From NCBI RefSeq assembly GCF_003364315.1, contig NZ_NXLS01000001.1, positions 186,001-250,000 on the forward strand: 64,000 bases of DNA, read 5' to 3'. The notes under the pieces are model-generated. The model was not told the DNA's origin. It worked only from the letters and a program-made list of their open reading frames with translations, and did not search any database. Each line of letters opens with the position of its first letter. Position 1 is the stretch's first letter. The position numbers and the translations under genes are program-made. Below are positions 9,169 through 17,474 of this stretch, in pieces. Origin of the DNA: Helicobacter ganmani (GTDB lineage: Bacteria; Campylobacterota; Campylobacteria; Campylobacterales; Helicobacteraceae).

Positions 9169-9351
9169 TTATTTTCGTTTATTTTTCTTTGTTTGCACAT
9201 CAAAACGTTCATCATCTAGCCAATCGGGTTTTTGAATCTGTGAATTGTTGCGATTCGCCAAATACAACACAAAACGAATTGCCAACACTATAACCATAAA
9301 GGTAACAACTGCGGAAATAATCATTGATAAATCATAATTTTCTCTGAACAT
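9169..9351 (-). CDS. 60 aa single-pass membrane protein between exbD and the ZorA-like gene
   Basis: This small gene encodes a short N-terminal segment, one strong transmembrane helix (about residues 9-30, IISAVVTFMVIVLAIRFVLY) and a basic tail ending TKKNKRK. It sits 10 nt after exbD and 18 nt before the ZorA-like gene on the same strand, which supports it being a real gene of this operon. No family is recognised. It could be an accessory subunit of either the ExbBD or the ZorAB-like channel, but nothing in the sequence decides. Confidence 0.6.
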   Translation of the reverse strand: MFRENYDLSMIISAVVTFMVIVLAIRFVLYLANRNNSQIQKPDWLDDERFDVQTKKNKRK

Positions 9352-9361
9352 TAATCCCCTT

Positions 9362-9751
9362 TTAACGACTTTGTTCTACCTGCACATCTACATTATTATG
9401 TCCGCTAGAATTTAAAATCCCCACCAAAGCGACAAATTTTTCAAAATAGCTTTTTTGGTCTCCACGCAACAAAATTGGTGTTTCTTTTGGAATCTTTGAA
9501 ATTTCGCTTTGAATAGATTCTAAACTCATCGGCATTTTATCCAAATAATATTGCCCTTGTGCGTCAATCGCAATTTCAACATTTTTCAAAGATTGTGTGA
9601 TTTTATCCGAACCTTGCGCTTGCGGAAGCGCAATTGGAATCTTTCCCTGTGCAATAAAAGTCGCACTTGTTAAAACAATCACCAACAATACAAGCATAAT
9701 ATCAATAAAAGGAACGATATTAATGCTATCCATTCTCCGAAACCTTTTCAT
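9362..9751 (-). CDS. exbD: ExbD/TolR biopolymer transport protein
   Basis: The 129 aa protein has one N-terminal transmembrane helix beginning INIVPFIDIMLVLLVIVL; Asp17 is the conserved protonatable Asp of ExbD/TolR. The periplasmic rest is a typical small alpha/beta domain. Together with ExbB it forms the proton-driven motor that energises a TonB- or TolA-type transducer. Its ATG overlaps the exbB stop by 4 nt, which signals coupled translation. Which transducer it serves cannot be told; no tonB or tolA gene is in the window. Confidence 0.92.
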   Translation of the reverse strand: MKRFRRMDSINIVPFIDIMLVLLVIVLTSATFIAQGKIPIALPQAQGSDKITQSLKNVEIAIDAQGQYYLDKMPMSLESIQSEISKIPKETPILLRGDQKSYFEKFVALVGILNSSGHNNVDVQVEQSR

Positions 9752-10197
9752 TGCACGCCTTTATTTGCCTTTTTTTCTTGCATAATTTCCCATTGCGCAA
9801 CCAAAACTTCACTTTTGCGCGTTAAAAGATTATAAAAGATAATGCTTGGAATCGCAACAAGCAACCCTCCCGCTGTGGCTTGAAGCGCAAGAGCAAGCCC
9901 TGTCATAATGTTTGCAGTATCTACCATACCTGATTGTCCAATCTGCACAAAAGTGATGATAATCCCAAACACCGTTCCTAAAAGTCCAACATAAGGAGCA
10001 TTTGAGCCAATCGTCGCAATCAAAGTAAGATTCTTTGAAAGGTCTATTTCTAATTCTATCTTATTGGCATAAAGAATTAATTTAATGTATTTATAAAATA
10101 ACAATCGCTCTAATGTTGCCCAAAGTGCTACAATGCTCATTAGCAATAAAACACCAATTACTCCATATTCTACCATTTCTTTTAAAGACAATTCCAA
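9748..10197 (-). CDS. exbB: ExbB/TolQ proton channel protein
   Basis: The 149 aa protein has three transmembrane helices. One is at residues 12-32, and two surround the conserved channel segments YVGLLGTVFGIIITFVQIG and LALALQATAGGLLVAIPSII, the signature of the MotA/TolQ/ExbB family. It is short, like other Campylobacterota ExbB proteins. It is flanked by smpB and exbD; I recall an ispE-smpB-exbB-exbD run in H. pylori as well. Confidence 0.93.
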   Translation of the reverse strand: MELSLKEMVEYGVIGVLLLMSIVALWATLERLLFYKYIKLILYANKIELEIDLSKNLTLIATIGSNAPYVGLLGTVFGIIITFVQIGQSGMVDTANIMTGLALALQATAGGLLVAIPSIIFYNLLTRKSEVLVAQWEIMQEKKANKGVQ

Positions 10198-10223
10198 CTT
10201 TTTTCCTTTCTTGCTTTATTTTA

Positions 10224-10682
10224 TTATCTTCTTTGCATTTCTTTTAAGCTTTGCGCAATTTCTCGTTTTTGGATTTTTTCTTTCAAAGATTCGCGCTTAT
10301 CGTGCAAATTCTTTCCCTTAGCTAGGGCAATTTCCAATTTTGCCTTATTGCGCGCGTTAAAATAAAGTTTCAATGCCACGATACTCATACCAGAAACTTG
10401 ACTTTTGCCAAAGAGTTTGTCAATTTCTTTGCGGTGCAAAAGCAGTTTGCGCGGACGCTTTTCATCGGGTTTGTAATGTAAATTTGTCGTAGATAAAGTC
10501 GCAATATGTGCTTGAAATAAAAATGCCTCTCCTTGAATGATTTTTACAAAACTATCTTTGAGATTCACGCGTCCGGCACGAATAGATTTCACTTCGCTTC
10601 CCTTAAGTTCAATCCCTGCTTCCAAACGCTCTAAAATAAAAAAATCAAAAGTCGCCTTTTTGTTTGTTGCAATGATTTTCAT
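10224..10682 (-). CDS. smpB: SmpB, tmRNA-binding protein of trans-translation
   Basis: The 152 aa protein binds tmRNA (SsrA) and brings it to stalled ribosomes. It shows the family's beta-barrel motifs [20 protein letters not shown] (residues 23-42) and [13 protein letters not shown], and the basic C-terminal tail that enters the ribosomal mRNA channel. Length is typical. The ATG overlaps the stop of ispE by 4 nt. The ssrA gene itself is not in the window. Confidence 0.96.
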   Translation of the reverse strand: MKIIATNKKATFDFFILERLEAGIELKGSEVKSIRAGRVNLKDSFVKIIQGEAFLFQAHIATLSTTNLHYKPDEKRPRKLLLHRKEIDKLFGKSQVSGMSIVALKLYFNARNKAKLEIALAKGKNLHDKRESLKEKIQKREIAQSLKEMQRR

Positions 10683-11542
10683 TGTGTTGTCCTTGCAATA
10701 TTAAAAGGCTCTTTGAATTGAGGTTTTTTGCGCCAAAAACAACTCCCGCTTCCACTCAAAAATAAATTTTTTTTGCAATATGATTCTAATTCTGGATAAA
10801 GCGTCAAAACAGGAGCTAACAAATCATTATTTTCAAACGATTCATTGTGCAAAATCTCCCCATTTGACTTTTGTAGCCAATTTTGCTTTTTTGTTTGCAA
10901 AATCCTCGCTTCATCATAAAAGGAATCGGAATATTTTTGAAAGACTTTTGTGGTGTTACAATGTAATTTTGGCATAATGATTTCTACTTCAAAAGGCGCA
11001 AAATCTTGTGATTCCTTGCTATTCTGACAAGATTCCACAATCTCTCCCCTCCCTTCAACATTTGCAATCTCCAACCCACTCAAAAAAAATGGCACATCAC
11101 TCCCCACTTGCGCCCCAAGCTCCATTAAAGCCTGCAAATCTAAATCCAAATTAAGAGATTGAGAAACAACTTGCAAAAAACAAGCAGCATTAGAGCTTCC
11201 TCCACCTAATCCCCCACCGCTTGGTATTTTCTTATCTACCCATACTTGCAAATGTTTTAATGTTGCTTTTTGCGATTCTGTAAGATAAGGCAGAAGGGCA
11301 CGATAAGCCTTATAGATAGTATTTTGCTCCATTGCGCAATCAAAAGTACCCACAATCTCAAAAGCAGGCATATCCCAATAAAAAGTCAATGTATCATAAA
11401 GGCTTTTGACTCGCATAAAACGTGATTGTAGCAAATGATAACTTGTTCCATTGAAGCAATCTTTACCAACAATTTTTAAAAATAAATTGATTTTTGCATA
11501 GGAGAGATAAGTATTGTTTTGCGTCGAAGAATCGCAAATCAT
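10679..11542 (-). CDS. ispE: IspE, 4-diphosphocytidyl-2-C-methyl-D-erythritol kinase
   Basis: The 287 aa GHMP kinase phosphorylates CDP-methylerythritol in the MEP isoprenoid pathway. The N-terminal motif [15 protein letters not shown] and the ATP-binding loop [15 protein letters not shown] (about residues 109-123) are clear. The C-terminal GHMP motif appears as [10 protein letters not shown]. The dxs gene of the same pathway is elsewhere in this window (22166-24028). The gene lies between csrA and smpB with 5 nt and a 4 nt overlap, inside the truB-to-zorB-like string. Confidence 0.95.
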   Translation of the reverse strand: MICDSSTQNNTYLSYAKINLFLKIVGKDCFNGTSYHLLQSRFMRVKSLYDTLTFYWDMPAFEIVGTFDCAMEQNTIYKAYRALLPYLTESQKATLKHLQVWVDKKIPSGGGLGGGSSNAACFLQVVSQSLNLDLDLQALMELGAQVGSDVPFFLSGLEIANVEGRGEIVESCQNSKESQDFAPFEVEIIMPKLHCNTTKVFQKYSDSFYDEARILQTKKQNWLQKSNGEILHNESFENNDLLAPVLTLYPELESYCKKNLFLSGSGSCFWRKKPQFKEPFNIARTTQ

Positions 11543-11547
11543 TGTTT

Positions 11548-11784
11548 TTAGGCTTTCTTTCTCGCTGCGACAAGCTTATCAAGCACACTGCTTTGCGCTT
11601 GTTGTTGAAGCGATTTTTTGTTTTCTTCAGAAATTGCAAGCTTTAATTCTTCACGCAAAATCAATAATTCCGGAGGTGCATCAAAACCAATCTTTACATT
11701 GCCTTTATCAATAGAAATAACTTTGATTGTAATATTTTCTCCAATGGTAATGCTTTCATTTTCTTTTCTTGATAAAATCAACAT
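11548..11784 (-). CDS. csrA: CsrA, post-transcriptional regulator
   Basis: The 78 aa protein begins [18 protein letters not shown] and continues [17 protein letters not shown], the CsrA/RsmA beta-strand core. CsrA dimers bind GGA-containing leaders and often block translation; in Campylobacterota the main target is flagellin mRNA, and the antagonist FliW is encoded elsewhere. The C-terminal 25 residues are helical and basic. The ATG overlaps the truB stop by 7 nt. Confidence 0.96.
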   Translation of the reverse strand: MLILSRKENESITIGENITIKVISIDKGNVKIGFDAPPELLILREELKLAISEENKKSLQQQAQSSVLDKLVAARKKA

Positions 11785-12620
11785 AAAGGAATCCTATTTG
11801 CTAAATATTCTAAATTTTGATTTTGAAATGAAATTATAGAGAAAAAATCCTCAAATTGCACTATATATTTTGCAAATTCGTCAATTTTCAAGATTTTTGG
11901 GGAAAATTTCTTGCCATCTTGCACCAAAGAGCGCAGAGCAAAATCCTTGCGCGCGTCTATTTTTTTAAAAGGGAGAATTTCTAAAGGATTGAGTGCTTTT
12001 TCTCCTTCATAATGTAATCCTCCTTCACTAATGCGTTCTAAATAACTAAGCGAACCAACGCAACCTAGCTTTTTGGCAATCAATTCCCCCAAAGAACGAA
12101 TATAAGCCCCTTCACTTACCCATGCTTTAAAGCTCACAAAAGGGTGTGCATAGTTCAAAAACTCTATTTTTAAGATTTGCATTGTTTGTTCTTTTAAATG
12201 TTGCTCTAAAAGCTCCTCTTTCCCGATTCGCGCTAATTTATAAGCCTGCGTGCCTTGAATCTTTTTGGCACTATACTTTGGAGGGACAAAATGCACGATT
12301 CCTACAAAATCCTGCAAAATAGATTCTATTTTTTCTTGAGAAAATAGTGGCACGCAATGCAATGTGCGCACATTTTCTAAATCTAACGAATCACTTTGCA
12401 ATCCTAGCCAAAGTGTTGCCTGATAGACTTTAGGAGATTTTTTCAAATAAGGAAAAAGTTTCGTGTATTGCCCAAATGCTACGAGCAATGCACCACAAGC
12501 AAAAGGGTCTAAGATTCCGCTAAAGCCTGCTTTTTTCTCGCCAAAACGATGTTTTAAGGAGCTTAAATAATGATTAGAAGAAACAAAAAGTGGTTTTTTT
12601 GCAACAAAAATACGATTCAA
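11778..12620 (-). CDS. truB: TruB, tRNA pseudouridine-55 synthase
   Basis: The 280 aa enzyme makes pseudouridine 55 in the T-loop of tRNAs. The catalytic motif [16 protein letters not shown] holds the nucleophile Asp38. Further family stretches are [13 protein letters not shown] and [20 protein letters not shown]. The start is TTG at 12620 with an AGGA site about 9 nt upstream; no better ATG gives the family N-terminus. It is the first gene of the nine-gene minus-strand string that ends with the ZorB-like gene. It is divergent from the lipoprotein gene at 12690. Confidence 0.93.
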   Translation of the reverse strand: MNRIFVAKKPLFVSSNHYLSSLKHRFGEKKAGFSGILDPFACGALLVAFGQYTKLFPYLKKSPKVYQATLWLGLQSDSLDLENVRTLHCVPLFSQEKIESILQDFVGIVHFVPPKYSAKKIQGTQAYKLARIGKEELLEQHLKEQTMQILKIEFLNYAHPFVSFKAWVSEGAYIRSLGELIAKKLGCVGSLSYLERISEGGLHYEGEKALNPLEILPFKKIDARKDFALRSLVQDGKKFSPKILKIDEFAKYIVQFEDFFSIISFQNQNLEYLANRIPLC

Positions 12621-12689
12621 ACTTTAAAATCCTCATTTATTTTGATAGAATTTGCACTTTAAAATTCAAAAATTAGTGAGAATTTATAA

Positions 12690-13133
12690 ATGCAAAATAA
12701 GATTCTAACATTTTTTCTTTTAAGTGTCAGTTTATGGATTTTTGCCGCTTGCGCAAAATCTCCCTTAGCAAATCCCAACCTACCCTATCCTAAGCTTGTA
12801 TATATAGAATCACTCAACACTGATGTTGTCCCAAAAGACTTTGCAGATACTTTTATCAATCGCTTCAAGATTCTTTACGCACAAGCTCCAAATTCCAATT
12901 TACAGGAAGTAAGATTTTATTTTACGGATTATTACAACGAATCTAGGGAGGAATTTTCTCCTATGGCTTCTTTTAGCCTTGTGCCACGTTATTTATTGCA
13001 ACTACACGTGCAAGTCATCACTTCGTCGCACACGCAAGACTTCACGCAAAGTTATCAGATTCCTGTAATGGGCTTTAATCCGCCCTATTCACAAGATTTT
13101 GATGGCTTAATCTTAAAAATTTTACAAGAATAA
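12690..13133 (+). CDS. Small lipoprotein of unknown function
   Basis: The 147 aa protein starts with a lipoprotein signal (ILTFFLLSVSLWIFAAC); the lipobox FAAC puts the lipidated Cys at residue 20. The mature part is 128 residues with no recognised domain. Its strands resemble small ABC-type auxiliary outer-membrane lipoproteins (LptE/DUF330-like), but I cannot confirm this. It is followed after 3 nt by hypD; the two may share a transcript without a functional link. Confidence 0.7.
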   Translation: MQNKILTFFLLSVSLWIFAACAKSPLANPNLPYPKLVYIESLNTDVVPKDFADTFINRFKILYAQAPNSNLQEVRFYFTDYYNESREEFSPMASFSLVPRYLLQLHVQVITSSHTQDFTQSYQIPVMGFNPPYSQDFDGLILKILQE

Positions 13134-13136
13134 TTA

Positions 13137-14258
13137 ATGATAGAGAATCCCTACATTGATACTTACCGCAATACTCAAACCATTACGCGCACTTTTAATG
13201 CCCTAAAAACATTAAGCAAGAATCTAACAAAACCTTTAAAAATTATGGAAGTTTGTGGCGGACATACACATACAATTATGAAATACGCCTTACCAGAACT
13301 TTTGCCTGATAAAATAGAATTTGTGCATGGACCGGGCTGTCCTGTGTGCGTAATGCCAAAGAATCGGATTGATTGTGCTTACAAAATTGCAAGTCAAACA
13401 GATGTGATTTTGGTTACACTTGGAGATATGATTAAAGTGCCCGGAAGCTATGGAAGCTTACAAAACGCAAGAGCAAAAGGGTTTGATGTGCGTTTTGTTT
13501 ATTCTCCTTTGGAGGTTTTAAAAATTGCTAAAGAGAATCCCACAAAACGCGTCGTGTATTTTGCCATTGGTTTTGAGACGACAACTCCAATGTCTGCTGC
13601 ACTCTTAGAGCGAGTCGTTGCTTTGGGATTCCATAATATTTCGCTACATTGCAATCATGTTTTAGTGCCACCTCCTCTTGAGGCAATTTTAAGCGCGCCA
13701 GATTGCCAGATTAGCGCATTACTAGCACCTTCTCATGTGAGCGTGATTACAGGCTCTCAAATCTACCGACCTCTTTTAGAAAAATTTAAGATTCCTATTG
13801 TAGTTTGCGGATTTGAGCCCGTAGATGTAGGAGAAAGTCTTTTAAGCATTGTCCAACAAGTGCTACACCAAACACCAAAAGTAGAAACGCAATATGCGCG
13901 CAGCGTAACTGCACAAGGTAATCTAAAGGCTCAAGAACTTGTCCAACGCTATTTTGAACTAGACGACAACTTTTATTGGCGAGGACTTGGAGAGATTCCT
14001 CATTCTTCTTTGCGCCTCAAAAAAAAGTTTGCAAACTACGACGCAAGTATTCTTTTTAAAGAACATTTAGACGGAATCGCAAAGGAAGAACATAAGGGTT
14101 GCTTATGTGGAGAGATTCTAAGAGGCAACAAAAAACCTTTTGATTGCAAACTTTTTGGTAAATTTTGCAATCCACAAAATCCTCTAGGAAGTTGTATGGT
14201 TAGTAGCGAAGGGGCTTGTGCTGCGTATTACAAATATCAAGGAATACGCCCTGCTTAA
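13137..14258 (+). CDS. hypD: HypD, hydrogenase Fe(CN)2CO maturation protein
   Basis: The 373 aa protein is the [4Fe-4S] scaffold on which the Fe(CN)2CO group of NiFe-hydrogenase is built with HypC. The conserved motifs EVCGGHTH (about residues 38-45), GPGCPVC (about 64-70) and FETTTP are present, and the C-terminal Cys set (CLCGEILRG, CKLFGKFCNP) matches the iron-sulfur cluster ligands. Length is typical. The other hyp and hydrogenase genes are not in this window, so hypD stands alone here, after a lipoprotein gene and overlapping a helicase gene by 41 nt. Confidence 0.95.
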   Translation: MIENPYIDTYRNTQTITRTFNALKTLSKNLTKPLKIMEVCGGHTHTIMKYALPELLPDKIEFVHGPGCPVCVMPKNRIDCAYKIASQTDVILVTLGDMIKVPGSYGSLQNARAKGFDVRFVYSPLEVLKIAKENPTKRVVYFAIGFETTTPMSAALLERVVALGFHNISLHCNHVLVPPPLEAILSAPDCQISALLAPSHVSVITGSQIYRPLLEKFKIPIVVCGFEPVDVGESLLSIVQQVLHQTPKVETQYARSVTAQGNLKAQELVQRYFELDDNFYWRGLGEIPHSSLRLKKKFANYDASILFKEHLDGIAKEEHKGCLCGEILRGNKKPFDCKLFGKFCNPQNPLGSCMVSSEGACAAYYKYQGIRPA

Positions 14259-15942
14259 TCTAACTACCCAAACGCAAGATTTCTTGGTTTGTGCAGCAGA
14301 AAATTATTTGCAATATATGCAAACCTATGATAAGGGTCTTGAGATTGTTAAGATTCGGAATATCTCTAAAGATATTTTTGGATTGAGCTTGCAACTAGAA
14401 TACAAGCTCAAAAGCACAGAAAGCTTGATTCTACGCACTCCAACAGAAGAATTTATATTAGAAAAAGAATCCGAAGAAGCAATGAGCATTCTTTCTTATG
14501 ATGAAAAATCCAAAGTGCTTAGTTTAAGTATGGAGGAAAGGCTTTGCAAAAAGTTATTTGCACAAAAGGAATCCCTGCAACTGATTTCTGATTTAAAATT
14601 TCTTGTTGTCAATGTGATGAATTTTTATCTGCAAGAACATACCTTAAAACTCCCTACAATTCCACCTCTTTTAAAGCCTGATATTGAATCCTTAAAAGAC
14701 TTGCCAACTCCACCGCATTTAGAACAACTCAATGCGCTTAAAGGAATCTTTGAAAGCCCATTTTGCTATGTTTGGGGAGCTGCAGGGAGTGGCAAAACAA
14801 AAGTGGTGCTTTTGCACGCCCTTGCGTTTTATCTCAAAGCAAATTGTAAAGTGGCGATTCTTGCTCCGACAAACAACGCACTGGAGCAATGCTTAACAAC
14901 TCTAATTGCTAATTTAGATGCAATCGGGATTGAAACTTGTAAAATACTAAGACTTGGCACACCTAGCCAAAGATTCGCCGAAAATTTCCCTAAAAATTGT
15001 GATTTATTGCTAGAAAATAAAGCGATAGATTATAAAAAATCCTTACAAGATTCTTTGGTTATTGCAATGACTTTGGATACTTTTTTGCGCAGAAACGATT
15101 TGCATACAATAGATTTTAAGCATTTTTTCATTGATGAAGCAGGTTTTGCTCCATTGATAAAAACCTTGCCTTTGTGCGCATTTAATAAGCCTATTACACT
15201 GCTAGGAGACCATAAGCAACTGCAACCCGTGTGCATATTAAGCTCTGCTCATCTCAAAGAATCACAATGGAAACCCTCAAGATTATGGCAATACTCTTCG
15301 CTTTTTATGGAAAAATTTTTCAAGATTCAAAGAAATTTTGAAGAGGAAAATTTATTTTTGGATTCTACCTCTCCTAGTGAAAATCCCCCAATTTCACAAG
15401 TTTTTACTTTAACGCAAACCTATCGCTATGGTAATAATCTCGCACATTTGCTTAATACCTATATTTATAAAAATAACCTTCAAGGGTTGAACACAAAAAC
15501 TTATCTACATTGCTTAGATATTTCGCAAATGCCAAAAACACAACCTTTAGATAAAGCAAATTATAATGAAGCCTTACAATGCTGTAACTTAGCACGTGAA
15601 TTTTTGAATGCACATCAAGACTTTGCGATTCTCACACCTTTTGTAAATCAGAGGCAATTAATCCTAAAAACAATGCCTGCACTTTATAAAGAAGAATGTG
15701 TTTGGACGATTCATTCTTCACAAGGACAAGAATTTGATTATGTCCTTTTTTCACCTGTCATTTTGCATTATCATCTTAATGATTCTAGCAATCAAAAAGC
15801 ACTTTTTGCACTCAATGTTGCTTTTTCGCGAGCAAAAAAGGGAATTATTTTAATTTGTGATAAAACTTATTGGTTAAGACAAAAAAATCAATTTTTAAGC
15901 CAATTAGTGCAAATTGCCAAACCTTATAATAAAATTTTTTGA
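14218..15942 (+). CDS. UPF1/DNA2-like superfamily 1 helicase
   Basis: The 574 aa protein carries the SF1 helicase motifs in order: Walker A GAAGSGKTKVVLL (about 182-194), motif Ia ILAPTNNALEQ, motif II FIDEAGFAPL (DEAG instead of the usual DEAA), motif III LLGDHKQLQPV, motif IV/V region IHSSQGQEFDYVLF and motif VI LNVAFSRAKKGIIL. The first 170 residues have no recognised domain. The start is unclear: GTG at 14218 lies inside hypD (41 nt overlap) and a TTG at 14284 is an alternative. The substrate and role are unknown; related proteins work on RNA or DNA. Confidence 0.8.
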   Translation: MLRITNIKEYALLNLTTQTQDFLVCAAENYLQYMQTYDKGLEIVKIRNISKDIFGLSLQLEYKLKSTESLILRTPTEEFILEKESEEAMSILSYDEKSKVLSLSMEERLCKKLFAQKESLQLISDLKFLVVNVMNFYLQEHTLKLPTIPPLLKPDIESLKDLPTPPHLEQLNALKGIFESPFCYVWGAAGSGKTKVVLLHALAFYLKANCKVAILAPTNNALEQCLTTLIANLDAIGIETCKILRLGTPSQRFAENFPKNCDLLLENKAIDYKKSLQDSLVIAMTLDTFLRRNDLHTIDFKHFFIDEAGFAPLIKTLPLCAFNKPITLLGDHKQLQPVCILSSAHLKESQWKPSRLWQYSSLFMEKFFKIQRNFEEENLFLDSTSPSENPPISQVFTLTQTYRYGNNLAHLLNTYIYKNNLQGLNTKTYLHCLDISQMPKTQPLDKANYNEALQCCNLAREFLNAHQDFAILTPFVNQRQLILKTMPALYKEECVWTIHSSQGQEFDYVLFSPVILHYHLNDSSNQKALFALNVAFSRAKKGIILICDKTYWLRQKNQFLSQLVQIAKPYNKIF

Positions 15943-15948
15943 TATAAT
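15943..15948 (+). promoter_or_regulatory. Sigma-70 type -10 box (TATAAT)
   Basis: A perfect TATAAT in the context TTTTTTGATATAAT overlaps the stop of the helicase gene and lies 24 nt before the ATG at 15973. Helicobacter sigma-70 promoters depend on such an extended -10 with a preceding T-rich stretch rather than a -35 box. A Shine-Dalgarno (AAGGCG) lies between it and the start. Confidence 0.6.
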
Positions 15949-15972
15949 CAAGATTTTATTATAAGGCGCAGA

Positions 15973-17409
15973 ATGAATGGTTTTTTGGTTGGATTAAATG
16001 CTCAAAAAAAGCGGGGTTTAATTGAGCAGGCACACAACAAACGCAAATTTGAATTTGACTTACGCGTATGGGACGGAGATTTCAAAGAAATTACGCCCAA
16101 TATGGAAGTAGAATTTGAACTCACAGACGACAAGAAACAAGTGAGTGTCGTGCGTCCTAAAAAAGTTCCGCTAGAGGAATTTGCAATTCACCAAACTAAA
16201 AGCATAAAAGATTGTATTTATGATTATTTTGGTGGAACTGAAAATCTCATCAAACATTATGAAAAAGACATTAACTCCAATAAAGATTTGGATTTTTTAC
16301 GCATTAAAAGATTCTTATTTACAGCTTACAATGACCTTTTTGAGCTAGATAGCACGATTCCAAACTTAGCTTTAAGCAACTTAAAATCCGAACTTGGAAA
16401 ATTAGATAAAGAATATGAATCTTTTATCAAAAAATCTTCTTACCCTCCACAATATTCTTACGAAAAAATATTTCTTGCACATCAAATTGAATTTGTCAAA
16501 AACGAAGAATTAATCCAAACTACACAATCTATCATCAAAAGCACTACAATCCAGCAAGCCTCTATGGGAGAAGCACTTAAAAATATGGAAAATCAATTTG
16601 CTGCGCGCCACGATAAAAGCAGCGCAAGCTATATTCAAGCACAAAATAACCTCAAAAATTTCCGCAAACGTTATGTGGATTTGTTGCATTATCTCTCCCA
16701 ACAAAAGGAAAAATTAGCCAAAATCACCAAAGCAGGAGAAGAATTTTCAGAAAAGTTTTTTGAACCTTTTTTAAAAAATTATTTGCCTCTCACAAAAGAA
16801 CTAAAGAAAGATTTTATCAAGCTTTTGAATGCCAAAGCGTATGATTTAGACTTTTTATTGTGGGAGAGAGCAAAACGAAGCCTAAGCGTGCGAAGATTCT
16901 TTATTGAAGCAGGAATCACAGGCACTTATAGCTCTAAAACATTTTTGAAATATTTTTTGCGTAGCTTAGACCACAATAAGATTCGCAAAGAAACAAAAGG
17001 GCTTTTTGATTTACTTAAATATCTTGAAGCCTTTTCTAAGAGAAATATTTTGCTGATTCAAGAAGACCCCAAAGATGGTAAATATTACAAAGAATATCTA
17101 AGAAACTTTGATAGTGATTTACAAGTTTCTACTTCCAGCGACCCGCGAGACAATCTGCGTTTATCTCAACCACTAGAGTTTCATATTGTTGTAATGGAAT
17201 GGGAAGTCAAGGAAATGGATATTTTAGCTTTCCGAAAAAAATACATTGAAATGTTTAAGGATTCTGTTGGGATTCCTGTTTTTTGCGCTATTATATCCAA
17301 AGGAATGAGTGAGGAAACCCTGCAAAACGCCAAAAAAGAAGGAATCTCTTATTTTGTTACCAAAGGTAGCACAGACCAATTTATTGATATGATGCGTATG
17401 ATTTTGTAA
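15973..17409 (+). CDS. Cold-shock-like domain joined to a pseudo-receiver domain, function unknown
   Basis: The 478 aa protein has three parts. Residues 1-62 resemble a cold-shock OB fold (KRGLIEQAHNKRKFEFDL, then MEVEFEL). Residues 75-350 are mostly helical and charged. Residues 357-478 look like a response-regulator receiver: NILLIQED (acidic pocket), FHIVVMEW and YFVTKGS with conserved Lys464. The phosphorylation Asp is replaced by Glu409, so normal phosphorylation is not expected. I do not recognise a named family. It has its own -10 box and precedes hisC-fliF. Domain assignments come from reading motif patterns and would need profile searches. Confidence 0.65.
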   Translation: MNGFLVGLNAQKKRGLIEQAHNKRKFEFDLRVWDGDFKEITPNMEVEFELTDDKKQVSVVRPKKVPLEEFAIHQTKSIKDCIYDYFGGTENLIKHYEKDINSNKDLDFLRIKRFLFTAYNDLFELDSTIPNLALSNLKSELGKLDKEYESFIKKSSYPPQYSYEKIFLAHQIEFVKNEELIQTTQSIIKSTTIQQASMGEALKNMENQFAARHDKSSASYIQAQNNLKNFRKRYVDLLHYLSQQKEKLAKITKAGEEFSEKFFEPFLKNYLPLTKELKKDFIKLLNAKAYDLDFLLWERAKRSLSVRRFFIEAGITGTYSSKTFLKYFLRSLDHNKIRKETKGLFDLLKYLEAFSKRNILLIQEDPKDGKYYKEYLRNFDSDLQVSTSSDPRDNLRLSQPLEFHIVVMEWEVKEMDILAFRKKYIEMFKDSVGIPVFCAIISKGMSEETLQNAKKEGISYFVTKGSTDQFIDMMRMIL

Positions 17410-17437
17410 ATTTTGCACCTTTTAGGCTAAAATTTGC

Positions 17438-17443
17438 TACAAT
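17438..17443 (+). promoter_or_regulatory. Sigma-70 type -10 box (TACAAT) before hisC-fliF
   Basis: TTTGCTACAAT forms a good extended -10 box 31 nt upstream of the hisC ATG, in the 65 nt gap after the preceding stop. It could drive hisC and the tightly following fliF-fliG-fliH-dxs genes. Confidence 0.55.
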
Positions 17444-17474
17444 AGCAAAATTATTTTACTTGTAGGGCATTTAG

